Assembly (NCBI GenBank): GCA_022376465.1
Contig: JACDTU010000022.1
Span: 124,001 to 188,000 of the forward strand
Direction of reading: 5' to 3'
Length of the DNA stretch: 64,000 bases
Source of the DNA: Cubamyces lactineus
Taxonomy: Eukaryota; Basidiomycota; Agaricomycetes; Polyporales; Polyporaceae
Shown here piece by piece: positions 1 to 12,539 of the stretch; position 1 is the stretch's first letter, and each line of letters starts with the position of its first letter. The position numbers were made by a program, and so were the translations under genes. The notes under the pieces were generated by a model, which saw only the letters and a program-made list of their open reading frames with translations, had not been told where the DNA came from and ran no database searches.

Positions 1-3000
1 TGCGCTCGCGATCGTGGTCGTGAAGCCGATGGTGGCGCGAAAACGCCTGCGGGAGCGGTGGTATGAGTGAAGTCGTCGTTGTCCTTGATGCTAGGATTGT
101 ATCACCGCCTCTGTTCTACTCGTTGCATTGAATAAGTCACTAGCGAACTCAACAACATAGCCAACACCTAACCTCATAAATTGTCGATAGACGGGTCACC
201 GCCGATATCGCGATAGTTCCCCAAAGCAGTGATACTGGATGACCAACCGTACGTTCAAGTTGGGCGCAAAGTGGTCACTCAGAAATCAAGCAGATGATTG
301 TAGTCGGTACGGATATGCAGGGGGTGAGCACGCCCGGGCCTGAACTTCTGTGAGGAGCCTGAGGACTCTCCGCGAGATACGTTTCATCCACCATGCAAAC
401 CGGTATGCAAGCGCGAAGGGAATTGCCGCTTGTGCGATGCTGCCTCCGAGTCTGTGTACACTATGGCACTGCTACGAGGGAGTGGCTCTTTCCTTGGGGC
501 AGTTACAATAGCTTTCCGGTACCGACCAAAAACGGTCGGCGGTCGGCTACTATTAGCTATCTCAAAGAAACATATAAATTACTATTAATCGTGCATCGAC
601 CCCCTCAACTCCAGCACGCACTGCTTTCAATCATTCTTGAGTTCCTCTCAAATAGGCACAGTAGATTCGATCCGCAATCTCCTTTTATTCAGCTCCATGT
701 ATACATCCAGTGACATCTCCCAGAATTCGAGTCGAACACCCGATTCCTCCGTCATCCGAGTTACCCGCAACCTTAAAGTGAGCAGATCTACACATCCAGG
801 TGAGGAGCGCAGACTAAATCCAATATAATGAGCTACAGCTATATCCAATTGTCAAGCTACGGATCAATGGCCTTGCAGAGGATCTCGAAGGATGTTCACT
901 CGCGCTGGATATTCCACGGATCATCCCAGACCCAAACACGTTACATGGCCCGTACACGAAGGAGAAGGTTGGCCATGAATTCCAGGCACTATCAAAGCGA
1001 AATTCAGCCCCGTACCAGCATACAAATGATCATCCGGCATGCCCCAGTCACCGACAGCTTTCTAATCTTTTCAAGTCCTGCGCGATGTCCTGCACAACTT
1101 CTTAGTTGTTTATAAAATATAGCCACACACCCTGCACCGGCTTGATTGTTTACATACCGCCCTCGTGGTGGGAGAAACCTTGAGGTGCTCGCCGCACAGC
1201 TACCACGTCCACGCAAAGCACGGTTATTACCACTGTTGTCAGCGTCGGCTTTCCCATAGTAGGTACCATAGACTCCCTGCAGGCATATTGATGGAGAGGG
1301 GCGCTATGAGGGATGTCACGGCCTTGACCACATCCACATGAAGATATCAAACGGGCGGTTCATTGTACTTGAGCTCCCAGTGTTCCAAGGACATACCAGC
1401 TAAGGTGTACGCATATCTACGCTCCAGTGATAGGAGGAAGGTGCGGCCGATGAAGTCGTCAATGACAGGTTCTTGAGCCGCAAGTGCTTCCGCAATTCCC
1501 GCTTACGCCGTTCAGGAGTGGCTATCTGGTGCACGTTCGCTGTACGTGACGAAGAGTTGATCGCCTGCGAGCGCGCGGATCGTCGCTGGAAGCAGGGCAA
1601 GAAATGAAAGGACCTCCGCGTAGAAGCACGACTGTATGTCCACGCGCGACTCATATCGAAGGAAAGTGACGCCTGGATACGGCCGCCCCAAGGATAGCAC
1701 CGAAGCCCGCCGCGCTCGCCTCGAGGTGATCTGTTGGAATCGCAGGCTGAATGAGACATGCAAAGCGAATGGCGCGCGCCTTGTAAGTAGGAACGGGACG
1801 CGGAATACAGTCGCTCTCCGCTCACGGTACAGTGATGACTCTTCGGCAGAACATGAACAATCTGCGGCATCACGTCAGTTGGGAAGCAAGCCAACCGGAG
1901 GCCGTCGCAGGACGGGTCCCGATGTATTGACCAAGGCGGTGTCGCGACCTACCAGTAAGCGAGCGGCGATTGTGACCATGTTGATAAACGTCTTGAAGCC
2001 CAGGTTTCATGTTGACGAGGAGCGTGCTCACCACATGGGACGTCCTCATCTCTTACTGGGTACATAGCGAGATGGCCCTTGCGGCGACCACGTAAGAGAC
2101 CGCATTTTGTCGCTGCGTGGACTAGGGATCTTGTAACATTCGCAATAAGCTATCATCTCGATACGATCCGTAGAGACAAGCGGGCTCTACCTGTCATGTA
2201 GAACGGGATCTTCAATCGTAGTTCGGCGAGTTGGCCCTACGATCGTAGGTACCATTGCCGATCCTTCGGTGTATACATCCCATGTGCACTGTCGCGCTGC
2301 AACTCGGCTGCTTGAAGCGGGCGCATTGCCAAAACGCAGCGCTTAGTCCGTTTGCTTTAGAATCCAAGCTACCCGACATCTGTGCACACTCTCAGGCCGA
2401 GTCAGGGTCTCAACACGCTGCCCGAGTAAATCTGGAACACACCTTATAGGAACGGTTGACGGCGTTAAGATAGACCTGCTACGCTCAGAACGTTGGTTGG
2501 GATGCAATGATAAACGCGGATGCGTTTACAGCCGCCGCGAACTTTGTAGGTGCTGGAAACCCAGGTACATATACCCGGGACGATCGACATATTGACTCCG
2601 CTGATCGACGACAGCTGCCCTAGATTGCCTGCGGAAATTGACCCACTTCGCGAGAGTTCCCCGCTATGGCTGATACAGGTCAGACGCAAACCAACCGCTA
2701 GTATGCAGTTGAATGCCTTCTGTTCATTCGATCGGCAGCGGTAGAGTTTATACTCCTCTCCAAGGCCTATTGAACCGACCTACCAGGGCGCCGTAGTCCG
2801 TAGCATCATTCGGTAACAACCTCGGGGAAATACCGCTGTGTCGTTGAGCCACATGAGACCATAACGTCGACTAGAAGTATCAAAGGGCAGCTGCATGTTT
2901 GCAAGAAACATTTTGTGAGTATCACGGTTGGCAAGTAGTGTCGGTGTTTGTGATTATAATCGGAGCCATTCAGAGAAAGTCCACCAGATAGCTCCGCCTC

Positions 3001-3228
3001 AACATGAGTAAGTTGTGTAGAACTCCGCTGACTTTGCAAACTCCGCTTCAACACGAGAGGAAGGCGAGCGCTTATTCTTTGCCTCGGACCGCGTCTGCCA
3101 CTGTCTCGACTTCGATCCTCGGGGCTACACTGGCTTGAACGCTGCCGCTAGGCTACTGGATTCGCGGCACTTTGCTTGTTAACTCTCAATCTCTACCTGG
3201 GAACATCTTCGCGGCTAGGCCTGTGGAA
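1..3228. other. Gene-free stretch upstream of DIS3
   Basis: I find no supportable gene here. The open frames, the longest being 1400-1894 on the minus strand and 1636-2067 on the plus strand, overlap each other on opposite strands. They lack recognisable motifs and do not join through splice signals into anything coherent. No terminal repeats, tandem arrays or transposase motifs are visible. The last part must contain the DIS3 promoter and 5' UTR. It may be decayed transposon or intergenic DNA, but nothing in the sequence proves that. Confidence 0.5.
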
Positions 3229-6200
3229 ATGGCAGAGATCACTATAAGGAAACGTCCTCGGACAGAGGCTGTGGTTACTCAGCGCAAGTTCTTCAAGAAA
3301 ACTGCGAGGGGAAAGGTCATCAAGGGTGAGCTTGTATTGTCACATTAAGTGCGGTGATTAACGAAGAGCTCCCCGCAGTACTTCGGGAACGGTACCTCCG
3401 TGACGATGTTGCGTGCGGCATCCATAGCTGCGGTCTCTGTGCGCATGAAGCAGATGTTCTCCTGCCGTCCTCGGGATCTCTGCACCACGCCTCGTTTGGC
3501 GACGGGCACTTTGTCTTGCCTGACACCAACGTGTTTTTGTCCCAGGTTAGTCATCGTCGCCGCGACGGCTGCAAATCAGAGAGGGCTTCCGGCGCTATTC
3601 GTTCCCGACGACCGTTCTAATAACATAATATCCTTTGTCGTAAACTCATATGTTCTATCTAGATGGACTTAATGGAATCACCGCTGTTTAGCCCACCCAT
3701 TATATTGCTACAGACGGTGATGGAAGAAGTTCGGCATCGGTCGTTGCCTTTGTACAATCGTCTGAAGGCTCTAGTCAAATCCGACGATAAGAAAATATGG
3801 ACGTTCTACAATGAATATAGATCGTAAGTGGAACGTCGGATGCTCCAGTGGCAGATCGACATGGTGGATTTTTAGGGAAACTGCGGTAATCCGAGAGGAG
3901 GGAGAGTCTCCCAATGACCGCAACGATAGAGGTAATAATCGTCATAGATATTCCTGAGCCAAATGCTGAAAATATGCACAGGTATCCGCAAGGCGACTGC
4001 ATGGTACAACAGCCATATTTCCCTTGCGCGGCCACCTGTTCGAGGGCAAGCTAGACCTCCACTTCCGACTGTTGTACTCTTGACCGATGACGTCGCGAAC
4101 CGGCAAAAAGGAGAACGAGAAGGCTTGACCTGCATGTCCGGTGAGTCTCACGACGGTTCGTTTCCGTGTTTCAGCCCTTTACAATTACGTCAGTCCGAAG
4201 ATACGTTGAGGGGCTGCCGGAGTCCAGTCAGCTACTGGACCTGCTCGCCGCCGCCGGCTCGGACAACGTTGAGCCTACGCAGGCCGTCGCCGCTCGTCAA
4301 GCTCTGTACCCTGACGTATGTACCATCGCAACGCACTGCCTTGCACGCCTTCGGTTAACGCTCCTATAGTATCTACCGACTGCAACCCTGCTCGCTGGTA
4401 TCAAGTCGGGTCAGCTGCACCAAGGCCATTTCAATGCCAACGCGTACAATTACCTTGAGGTGAGTCCGATTTACGTACGAGCGTGTGGTGAGCGTCTTAC
4501 CGAGCCGATCCTTCGCAGGGGAGCGTCTCCGTGCCTGCCTTTGAGAAGCCCGTCCTCTTGATTGGCCGTGAGCACATGAATCGGGCCGTACAGGGAGACA
4601 TCGTAGCGGTAGAAGTCTTTGATGAGAAGGACTGGAAAGCTCCAGCCGACGAAGTTGTAGACCAAGAGGGTGGGTCCTTCTTTAGTCTCTGATAGGCGGA
4701 TTCGCTTAGCGCGCAATAGCCACCCTCAAGAACGACGATGCGGACGATTCAGAAGAAGAGGGCGAAGACGACGAGGCACTCGCGGAACGCAGAGTGCTGC
4801 AGACTGAGCTCGCTAAACAGACAACCTCCACTAAACAGCCCACTGGCCGTGTTGTCGGCATCATCAAGCGGAACTGGCGGTCGTACGTATTGAGGTCCTT
4901 CTTCATCGAGCTTAGTACTCATGCCCTAGACCGCAGATACGTGTGTCACATCGATAGCACGTCTTTGACCTCAACGAACCCCACGTCCCTGTCCCAGCAG
5001 ACGGTCTTTGCCACACCAGTTTCCCGTCTTCTCCCGCGCATTCGCTTGCGTACGCGCCAAGCTCCGGCGCTTATTGGACAGAAGATCCTGGTGACTATCG
5101 ATCGATGGGAGCGGACGTCTCGCTACCCGGAAGGTCACTTCGTCCGCGCGCTAGGCAAGGTCCAGAGCAAAGAGGCGGAACAGGAGTCATTGTTGCTAGA
5201 GTTCGACGTGCCGTACAGGCCGTTCGGAAAGGCTATCCTTGACTGTCTCCCGCCAGAGGGCGACAAATGGGTCGTGCCTCCCAAGAGCGCGACTGATCCT
5301 AACTGGCGGGATCGGGAAGACTTGAGAGACCTCATAATTTGTAGTATCGATCCTCCTGGTACGTCTAATGCCTCCGACGCGGGGAGTCGATCCTAACGGC
5401 GAACGGTCCAGGCTGTCAAGACATTGACGATGCTTTACATGCTCGCCGTCTCCCGAATGGGAATATCGAGGCCGGCGTCCGTAAGTTGGCTCACACCGCA
5501 CCCGCTCGCCGAAATTAATGAATCATTGTGCAGACATCGCCGACGTATCGCACTTCGTGCATCCGGACACGCCGATGGACCATGAAGCCGCTGCGCGTGG
5601 CACGACCGTTTACCTAGTCGACAAGCGGATCGACATGTTGCCTGCGCTTCTAGGGACGAACCTTTGTTCGTTGCGGCCTCACGTGGAACGTCTAGCCTTC
5701 TCCGTCATATGGGTGTGTCGTCATCCGCGGACGTGCGGCTTGCGCATGGGGTGCTTACCTCTTAATCGCAGGAACTATCTCCAGAGGCCGAGATCGTGAA
5801 CGTGCGGTTTACAAAATCAGTGATAGCCTCAAAATCCGCGTTTACGTACGAAGAGGCCCAAATTCGCAAGGATGACCCGTAAGTCCACAATTTGATCCGT
5901 GGGAGGAACCAGACAGTCCCCTTATCGCCCGTCCCTAGAAAACTCACCGATGAACTGACGGAGAGCATCCGGTTACTGAACGACCTGGCTCGGAAGCTTA
6001 AGGCGGGCAGAATGGCCGCAGGTGCATTGAACTTGGCCTCGCCAGAAGTCAAGATCCAACTTGACAGCTCCGAATCTTCGGACCCTATTGACGTGGAACA
6101 GAAGGAGCTCCGGGAGACGAATAGTCTAGTTGAGGAATTCATGCTGCTCGCAAACATCAGTGTGGCCAGACAGATCCGGGAAACGTTCCCGCAAACGGCC

Positions 6201-7206
6201 GTGCTGAGGTGTGTGCTTCTTCCCAAGATGCGCGAACCCCTGATACTCACGGCCGGTCACCAGACGCCACTTGCCGCCGCCCAAAACGAACTTTGAGAAA
6301 CTGCAAGACATTCTCAAGAAGCGGAGGGGCATGACCCTGGATGTCTCCAGCTCGGGCGCACTTGCGGCATCTCTGGACGTCTGCGTGGTAAGCATGTCTG
6401 ATGGAAAACTCCCTACGCGCGTTCCTCATGGCTTCTGGTAGGATCCCAACGAGCCCGCATTTAACACCCTCGTGCGCATCATGGCAACGCGCTGTATGTT
6501 GTCGGCGGAGTACTTCTGCTCCGGAAGTGTGGCCCGAGATACATTTGGGCATTACGGACTCGCCAGCCCCATTTACACGCATTTTACGAGTCCCATCAGA
6601 CGTTACGCGGGTGAGCTAGACTTTATTTGTCGCTCGCTTATGTTTATCTGACCCATGGTCACCCATCTGTCGCACAGACGTCCTGGCGCATCGTCAACTT
6701 GCTGCAGCCATAGGGTACACGCCCTTGCATGCAAGCCTCCATTCCAAGTCCCACGTCGAGAGGGTTCTAGAGGTCGTCAACAAGCGTCATCGGATGGCCC
6801 AGATGGCTAGCCGCGCAAGCGTAGAGTTCTACGTTGGCCTTGCATTGAAGGCCCGAAGCGAGAAAGAAACCGTCATCGAGGACGCTTTCGTGATTCGGAC
6901 CTTCAGGAATGGCCTTGGGGTCTTCGTTTCAAGGTACGTACCCCTCCCGGCATTAAGGTTGGGGCGAGAAGCCAGAGCATAACCTTCCTTGCTAGATTGG
7001 GTATCGAGGGGCTCGTGACCTTCAAGCGCGAGATCCAGTTCGATGCCGATAACTACGTGATCACGATCCCCTCGGGGGGCCAGGACGTGTCGATTGCGGT
7101 GTTCGACAAGGTTAAGGTCATGATTGAAGTCGAGCAAGACAAGAATACGCAGCGCGGACGCGTGGTTATGTCACTATCCCATCCTATAGACTCACGGGGC
7201 ATGTAG
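3229..7206 (+). CDS. dis3: Exosome complex exonuclease DIS3/Rrp44
   Basis: This is the catalytic subunit of the RNA exosome: an RNase II-family 3'-5' exoribonuclease with an N-terminal PIN endonuclease, acting in nucleus and cytoplasm on rRNA precursors, mRNA decay and RNA surveillance. The start ([10 protein letters not shown]) leads into the CR3-like cysteine motif after YLRDDVACG, then the PIN motif [10 protein letters not shown] (3515-3545) with its acidic residue, and a second PIN block with NDRND. Cold-shock segments follow ([14 protein letters not shown] near 4837; ASTP-like TRQAPAL near 5060). The RNB domain has [19 protein letters not shown], its catalytic Asp cluster joined across an intron at about 5359-5411, then [28 protein letters not shown], and [15 protein letters not shown] near 6565-6605. 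It closes with an S1-like domain ending HPIDSRGM. More than a dozen short introns; roughly 950 residues, normal for the family. All key residues seen are intact. Confidence 0.95.
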
Positions 7207-7858
7207 CGCGGAAGTGTAGGATATGAAATGCCTAGTGCGTGCGATAGCCAGATTCGCCGTCTCGCCCGTGCCTTTCAGCCAACGTCCGCACTATCATCTG
7301 AGTTTAGGAAGCAGCTATTCATGGCCTCGGGTCGTGCCCACATATCCACTTTGTCTGCGGCTTCTCCCATTATGACCCAGGGCATGGGAACCAAGTTGGT
7401 GAGTCCGGAGTCGTGCCGCCGCAGGGTCTTCTGGAAGTATGGGGATCTCCGAGTCCGCACGCCACGACGCCGGCGACAATCCGCACGTATGAGATCTGAA
7501 GTGACTGCAAAGGCAAAGCTTGAACGGCAATTGCGAGAACCAGGCCCCTGCTATTTTCACACCCTCCCTTACCTAAGAATTATGCGCGCTGCGTGGCCGA
7601 CCTCGACGCCGGGGCGTGGAAGCCATATGCAGGCGGTTCGGTGCACACCAGGGTGGGTTGATGTTGGTGGACCGCATCTTTTCGTAAATGTTCTTCGGCT
7701 AAACCACGCTCCTACAGTATGCGACGGGTCGCCGTTGCACGGACGGGAAGCACCAGTGATGAAGGAACGGGACGGAGAACAAATGTCTCGCAGGAGGATA
7801 AATACCCCACAGAGCGAGCAGTGAGGAGACAACGGCCCCACCCACCGACTTCGCCACC
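7207..7858. other. Intergenic: DIS3 3' end and P450 promoter
   Basis: This 652-bp spacer lies between two genes on the same strand. Apart from the TATA-like element listed separately, I see no motif. Open frames here (such as 7228-7824) run into the P450 leader and have no recognisable product. Confidence 0.5.
7797..7804 (+). promoter_or_regulatory. TATA-like element of the P450 gene
   Basis: The run GATAAATA lies about 55-60 nt before the P450 start codon at 7859. That start has a near-perfect fungal Kozak context (gccaccATGG). The distance would leave a short 5' UTR. This rests on position and similarity to a TATA box only. Confidence 0.4.
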
Positions 7859-10128
7859 ATGGCTGCTACCCTCGACCTGCCATCGCTTCTCCTCGTCTCT
7901 GCTGTGTTCGCGTTGGCGGTCTTGACTGTCAGGCGAAAGAGACGCGCTCTGCCACCAGGCCCGAAGGGCTTGCCTATCCTTGGTAACATCTTGGATGTCC
8001 CCAAGGAGTTCGAATGGCTTGCGTACGAAAAGTGGTCGAGAGAGCTCCGTGGGTTCATTTCCCGTTCATGTCCGCATGACGGTGGATCTGACGGAATGCT
8101 TCTTCTGACATGTTGCAGATTCTGATATCATCTACCTCAACCTCGCCGGCACCCCCGTCATCGTCGTGAATTCCGCTCAAGCCGCGCATGATCTCTTTGA
8201 GAAGAGATCCGCGCTGTACTCGGATAGGTATGCGTTCCGCCTATCACGCCCATTTGCATGATGACCGATGTCGCACAGAACCCGCATGCCCATGCTCAAT
8301 GAATTGTACGCCGTGTCGTGTTCTCATGCACGTCCTCGCTAACATGTTCTCAGGGTCGGCTGCGACTGGCACTTCGTTTTCATGGGCTACGGGGACAGTT
8401 GGAGAGAACGCCGCAGGGTGTTCCATCAGTACTTCCACCCGAACGCAGCCACCAGCTACCGACCGAGGGAAATCAAGGTTGCGCGGGAGCTGCTCCGACG
8501 GCTGCTGGAAACGCCCGACGACTTCATGATTCATCTGCGGCAGTGAGTCTGCTCTTCCTTCTATTCAAGCTTCGGGTCTTAGTTTGATTCCCGGATAGTA
8601 TGGCAGGATCCCTCATTCTAGGTGTCGCATACGGGATTGACGTACAGCCCAAGAATGACCCGTATATCGCGACTGCGGAGACCGCGCTGCACGCGATGTC
8701 CAAGGCTGGGAACGCCGGCGCGTATCTTGTGGACTACATGCCCTTCCGTGAGTTCGATTGCTTCTTTCGTGGACTGGGGGCGAGAACCGACGCTTACATC
8801 CACAGTCAAACACATTCCTTCTTGGTTCCCGGGCGCTACCTTCAAGCGCCAGGCGGCAGAATGGCGGAAGGCGACTGATGCCATGGTAGAGGTGCCCTAC
8901 AAGGCCGTGAGACAAGCGATGGTTCGTAGTCCTTCAGTTCTTCTTGTCGCCCGGTAACCGAGCTAAGAAGGGAACATATCAGGATGAGGGAAAGGCATCG
9001 CCATCTATGATCCTGTCTCTCCTCCACGAATTGAACGAAGAGAAGGACAAGTCGCACAAAGAGACTATCATCAGCGGCGTCGCCGCAGCTGCGTACACAG
9101 GTGAGTGGGATGATGCGCGAGACGGGATCAGACTGTTGAATGTTCTTACGCGCACTTCCAGGTGGATCTGATACGGTAAGTCTGGGGAATTTGAGGAAAA
9201 TATAAGCGATATATTTACATCGCCCATAGACGGTCTCGGCAATAGGATCGTTCTTCCTCGCGATGCTGATGTATCCGGAAGTACAACGTAAGGCACAAGC
9301 AGAAGTAGACCGGGTGGTGGGAAGGGACCGTCTTCCGGACTTCTCTGACGAACCCGCCCTTCCTTATGTGTCTGCACTTGTCAAAGAGGTTCTCAGGTTA
9401 GCATGCACCCACATGGTCTAGCAACATCCTATAACTCACGGTCTCACCCCCCAGATGGCGACCCGTCACGCCACTAGGTGAGCTTGCACGTTTGCGCCGC
9501 CCTCTTCCATCGCTGACCAGTTGTTCGGTTCTCATTACTATGTCAGCGGTACCGCATCGGCTCACGAGCGACGATGTCTACAATGGCTACCACCTGCCGG
9601 CGGGGTCGATCGTCGTTGGGAACTCGTGGTAAGAGAGTTGCCGTTTGCTTCGCATCAACTGCGCCTGCTTAGCGGACGATCTCCCGTTTCTCAGGGCGAT
9701 CTTGCACGACGAGAATACGTTCCCAGACCCCGATGAGTTCATTCCCGAGCGGTTCCTCAATCCGGATGGAAGTCTCAGGACCGAGATGCGGGACGCAGAG
9801 CTGGCAGCGTTCGGCTTCGGCAGGAGAATTTGCCCGGGACGTCATCTCGCCTGCGCGTCGATCTGGATCGCCATTGCGTCGGTGCTCTCCACCTTCACTC
9901 TCTCAAAGGCCGTCGACGAGAACGGCAACGTCATCGAGCCCAGCGGAGACTACATCAGTGGACTTGTTACGTGAGTGCATACATACATTGCCGTTAAGCG
10001 CTATGGGAAGACTCACCCGCCTGGCCTGGTCTACTAGGTACCCAATGCCGTTTAAATGCGAGTTTAAGCCACGGTCTGAGTCCACTGCTGATCTCGTCCA
10101 CGCAGCCCTTCAGGAAGATTTTGAGTGA
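7859..10128 (+). CDS. Cytochrome P450 monooxygenase (OrdA/CYP64-like)
   Basis: Microsomal class II P450: a heme-thiolate monooxygenase that takes electrons from NADPH-P450 reductase at the ER. The N-terminus has one membrane anchor ([16 protein letters not shown]) followed by basic RRKRR and the proline hinge [14 protein letters not shown]. Across about ten short introns the landmarks appear in order: the C-helix region [12 protein letters not shown]; the I-helix oxygen-binding motif GGSDTT, split by an intron near 9106-9161; the K-helix EVLRWRPV (ExxR, split near 9396-9453); DEFIPERF; and the heme loop [14 protein letters not shown] (9810-9850), whose Cys is the iron ligand. The protein is about 510-530 residues and looks intact. 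Basidiomycete genomes hold large families of such OrdA-like P450s and the substrate cannot be told from sequence. It ends 109 nt from the end of the convergent WRAP53-like gene. Confidence 0.93.
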
Positions 10129-10237
10129 AGGGTCATCCTCGTTCAATGTCGCTGTCTCAATCTCTCGCTCTATGATCCTCGTTGTGTTGTACATTAGTTT
10201 TATATACTCACTCTGTGCAATCTAACTTGTACAACCA

Positions 10238-12127
10238 CTATGAACGAGGACCGAAATCCCACAACTTGACAGACGCGTCTAGCGCGACTGGCTGCGGCCG
10301 TTTGCGAGAAATGGTCACTGGTGATGGCCGCCGCAGTTTCTCCGAGCTAGCGCCTATGTCTGCTACTTCGACGAGCTCGTCGTCGGAGTTCGAAGATGAC
10401 GATTCGGAAACGTCCCCACTGGAGGTGTCGAAATTCCTTGACCCTGACACTGACAGTAGAAGCGGCCGGATGGGATGGAAGGCGACCGACCCTACCGCGT
10501 CTGAGGCCGGTCAGTGTCCACGACACATCACAAGGTCATGATGATTCAGCAGAAGGAAGTACGCACCACGATGTCCGTCGAACTGCATGATAGGCGTGGT
10601 TCGCGGTGTTGAACCTGGCCGGGGTGCGTTCTCACCAGGAGCGGTGTCCGGCTGCGCAGCCAGGTCGAAGACGGAAATGCCGCCGTCCTGGTGGCGTCCG
10701 CGTGGACCGCTCTGTTAATTCCCGTGTGAGCGTGAATGGCGGGCGATGGCGACTGACCTGGTTTCCGACGGAGAGCCATCTTCCACCGTAATCTATGTCG
10801 AATCGCAGGCGTTGGTTCGTGGCAGCCTTGCGCTCTTTGCCGCTGATCGGTTGTGGCTTCCTACCGAATATCTCGATGGGGCGGCTCACGTCGGCTCTGA
10901 GGTCCCAGCAGAAGATAGAATCCATTCGTCGGAAGGACGCATATAGGAGATACGGTCTTCCTGGGTTGAACATCAACTGAGGGTCTTGTGAGCCCTCTTA
11001 TCGTGAATGATGGATGCGAACGAACCTGAGAAACACTGGCTCGCACGCCGTATCCAGCCCCATTCTGTGATCCCTCCGCACCCACAAACATGACGGGTAC
11101 CTCTCCTGTGTCCTCGGAGAAGAGGGCGATATTGGAAGAGGAAGGTGCGGAAGGGCTCAGAGACCCCGCAGCATACAGCGCCGAGGACATATCGGGGGCG
11201 AATGACAATGCCGATATGATTCCTACCGATAAGCATCAGACTAAGTTAGTTGGATAGAAGTCTAAGCATTGCAGCGTGGCAGAACCTTTCAGACCGTCTC
11301 GGCTCTTCTTAGAAGGCGTGGTGTGCAAGCGGGTCCCTTCCCCTGGACAATGAATGTCGAACACCTCAATTGCATCCTCAAACCCGCAGTATAACCTAAC
11401 GTCACAAAAGATGAGCTTACGTACCTGTGGGACGTGCGGAGAGGATCTACGCACCTATTTGCGCCAGGGTTGAATGCTAGACTATGCGGAGCAACTTGGC
11501 GTTCGCGATGATCCACAATTCTATATGACGCGCGAAGCTGCGCCCAGCAGAATTAGATGAGCCGGTCTATGGTACTTCCCAAGCTTGAAGGAAAAGGGTG
11601 CATACCCTTCCATCAGACGCGTCGAGCAGCTTGACTGGGCAGTCGCGTACGGACGCCACAAAGCAGAAGGAGGCCCTGTCCCGAGCCGAAGCACATGGGT
11701 ACCACGCGTAGTCTAGGATGGGGGCCGACTGTGTCAAGGAACGTGGAAGGGAAGAGGACAACGTGGAGTCGACCGCGATTCCGAGTAATTCCTCCGGCCT
11801 GGGCGCGGCGAACATATGTCAGTTTACGGTAGTTCGTTCAAGGTAGCTCATCAGGTGCCCACAGCTGCAAGAACCTGAACGTCCTGTCTTCACACTGCGC
11901 CAAAGCAGTGGAACCATCAGGGGACCTGTGAATGGCTGTCAGCAGAGGGCTCTCATAGGATGGCTGGCTGGGGTGAGGCCTCACCATTTGGCCATGCGGG
12001 CGAAGACAGAGGAGTCGGCGGCTTCCTCTTCGTTGAATTGATACGAATGAACCTCCTTTGGGGGGTTATTCACATCGTAGGTTGGAGGAGACCATGCTGG
12101 GTAGCTGTCTGGGATTCCTTCGGCCAT
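10238..12127 (-). CDS. WRAP53/TCAB1-like WD40 protein (Swt21 family)
   Basis: WD40 beta-propeller of the TCAB1/WRAP53 family. In animals these bind CAB-box scaRNAs and telomerase RNA and carry them to Cajal bodies; the budding yeast relative Swt21 is linked to splicing. From the start at 12127 (an in-frame TAG lies four codons upstream) the product reads MAEGIPDSYPAW, then the first blade MAKW-SPDGSTALAQCEDRTFR. It continues with ILDYAWYPCASARDRASFCFVASVRDCPV, the family signature of a Trp-Tyr-Pro block followed by ASxRDxPVxLxDA. Later come LIFCDVRLYCGFEDAIEVFDI and SIFCWDLRAD, then TNQRLRFDIDYGGRWLSVGNQ, the conserved family block. After the last blade (FDGHRDAVGSVAFHP) an acidic serine-rich insert (SESSSSNSDDELVEV) precedes the C-terminal KLWDFGPRS. 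I counted at least seven introns. The role in this fungus is inferred from family only. Confidence 0.87.
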
Positions 12128-12539
12128 GCGGACCTTCTATCTGACCGAGTAGGGTCTTTTGTCACGTTCGGTAGATTGATGTTCGCCCTCGCTTTCCGCA
12201 GGGAACACAGAAGACTTCTGGTGCTGTAAGAGCTGGAGGTCTCGGCTCGCTGGAAGGTAGACCTTGCACACCGTCCTCCGAGGTGGCCGACGTTGTTGTA
12301 GTCGAGGATTTGTAGATGTTGGGATGTATTAGGTCCGAGTATTGGAGTAAATCCCTTCAATACCCATTCAATTAAAGATAAGTACAAGTACAAACAACCC
12401 CCGATCGGGCGCTTATCTAGTATGTTGCGCGTATACCGGGCGCTAAGATGGACCCGTCCTCGCCGTTGACCACGACCCCCTCCTCCAATCTTCATCATCC
12501 ATCCACACCTTTGCTAGGCATCTTGGTCGCTGAAACACT
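12128..12539. promoter_or_regulatory. Bidirectional promoter between WRAP53-like gene and CSN3
   Basis: The two genes are transcribed away from each other from this 412-bp spacer, so it must hold both promoters and both 5' UTRs. I see an AT-rich patch (near 12345-12400) but no distinct operator. The minus-strand frame at 12070-12498 runs out of frame through the first WRAP53-like exon and is not a gene. Confidence 0.5.

Noticed and set aside
1400..2067. Overlapping frames of 164 and 143 aa on opposite strands
   Set aside because: No motif, no splice partners, and they contradict each other. GC-rich DNA gives such frames by chance.
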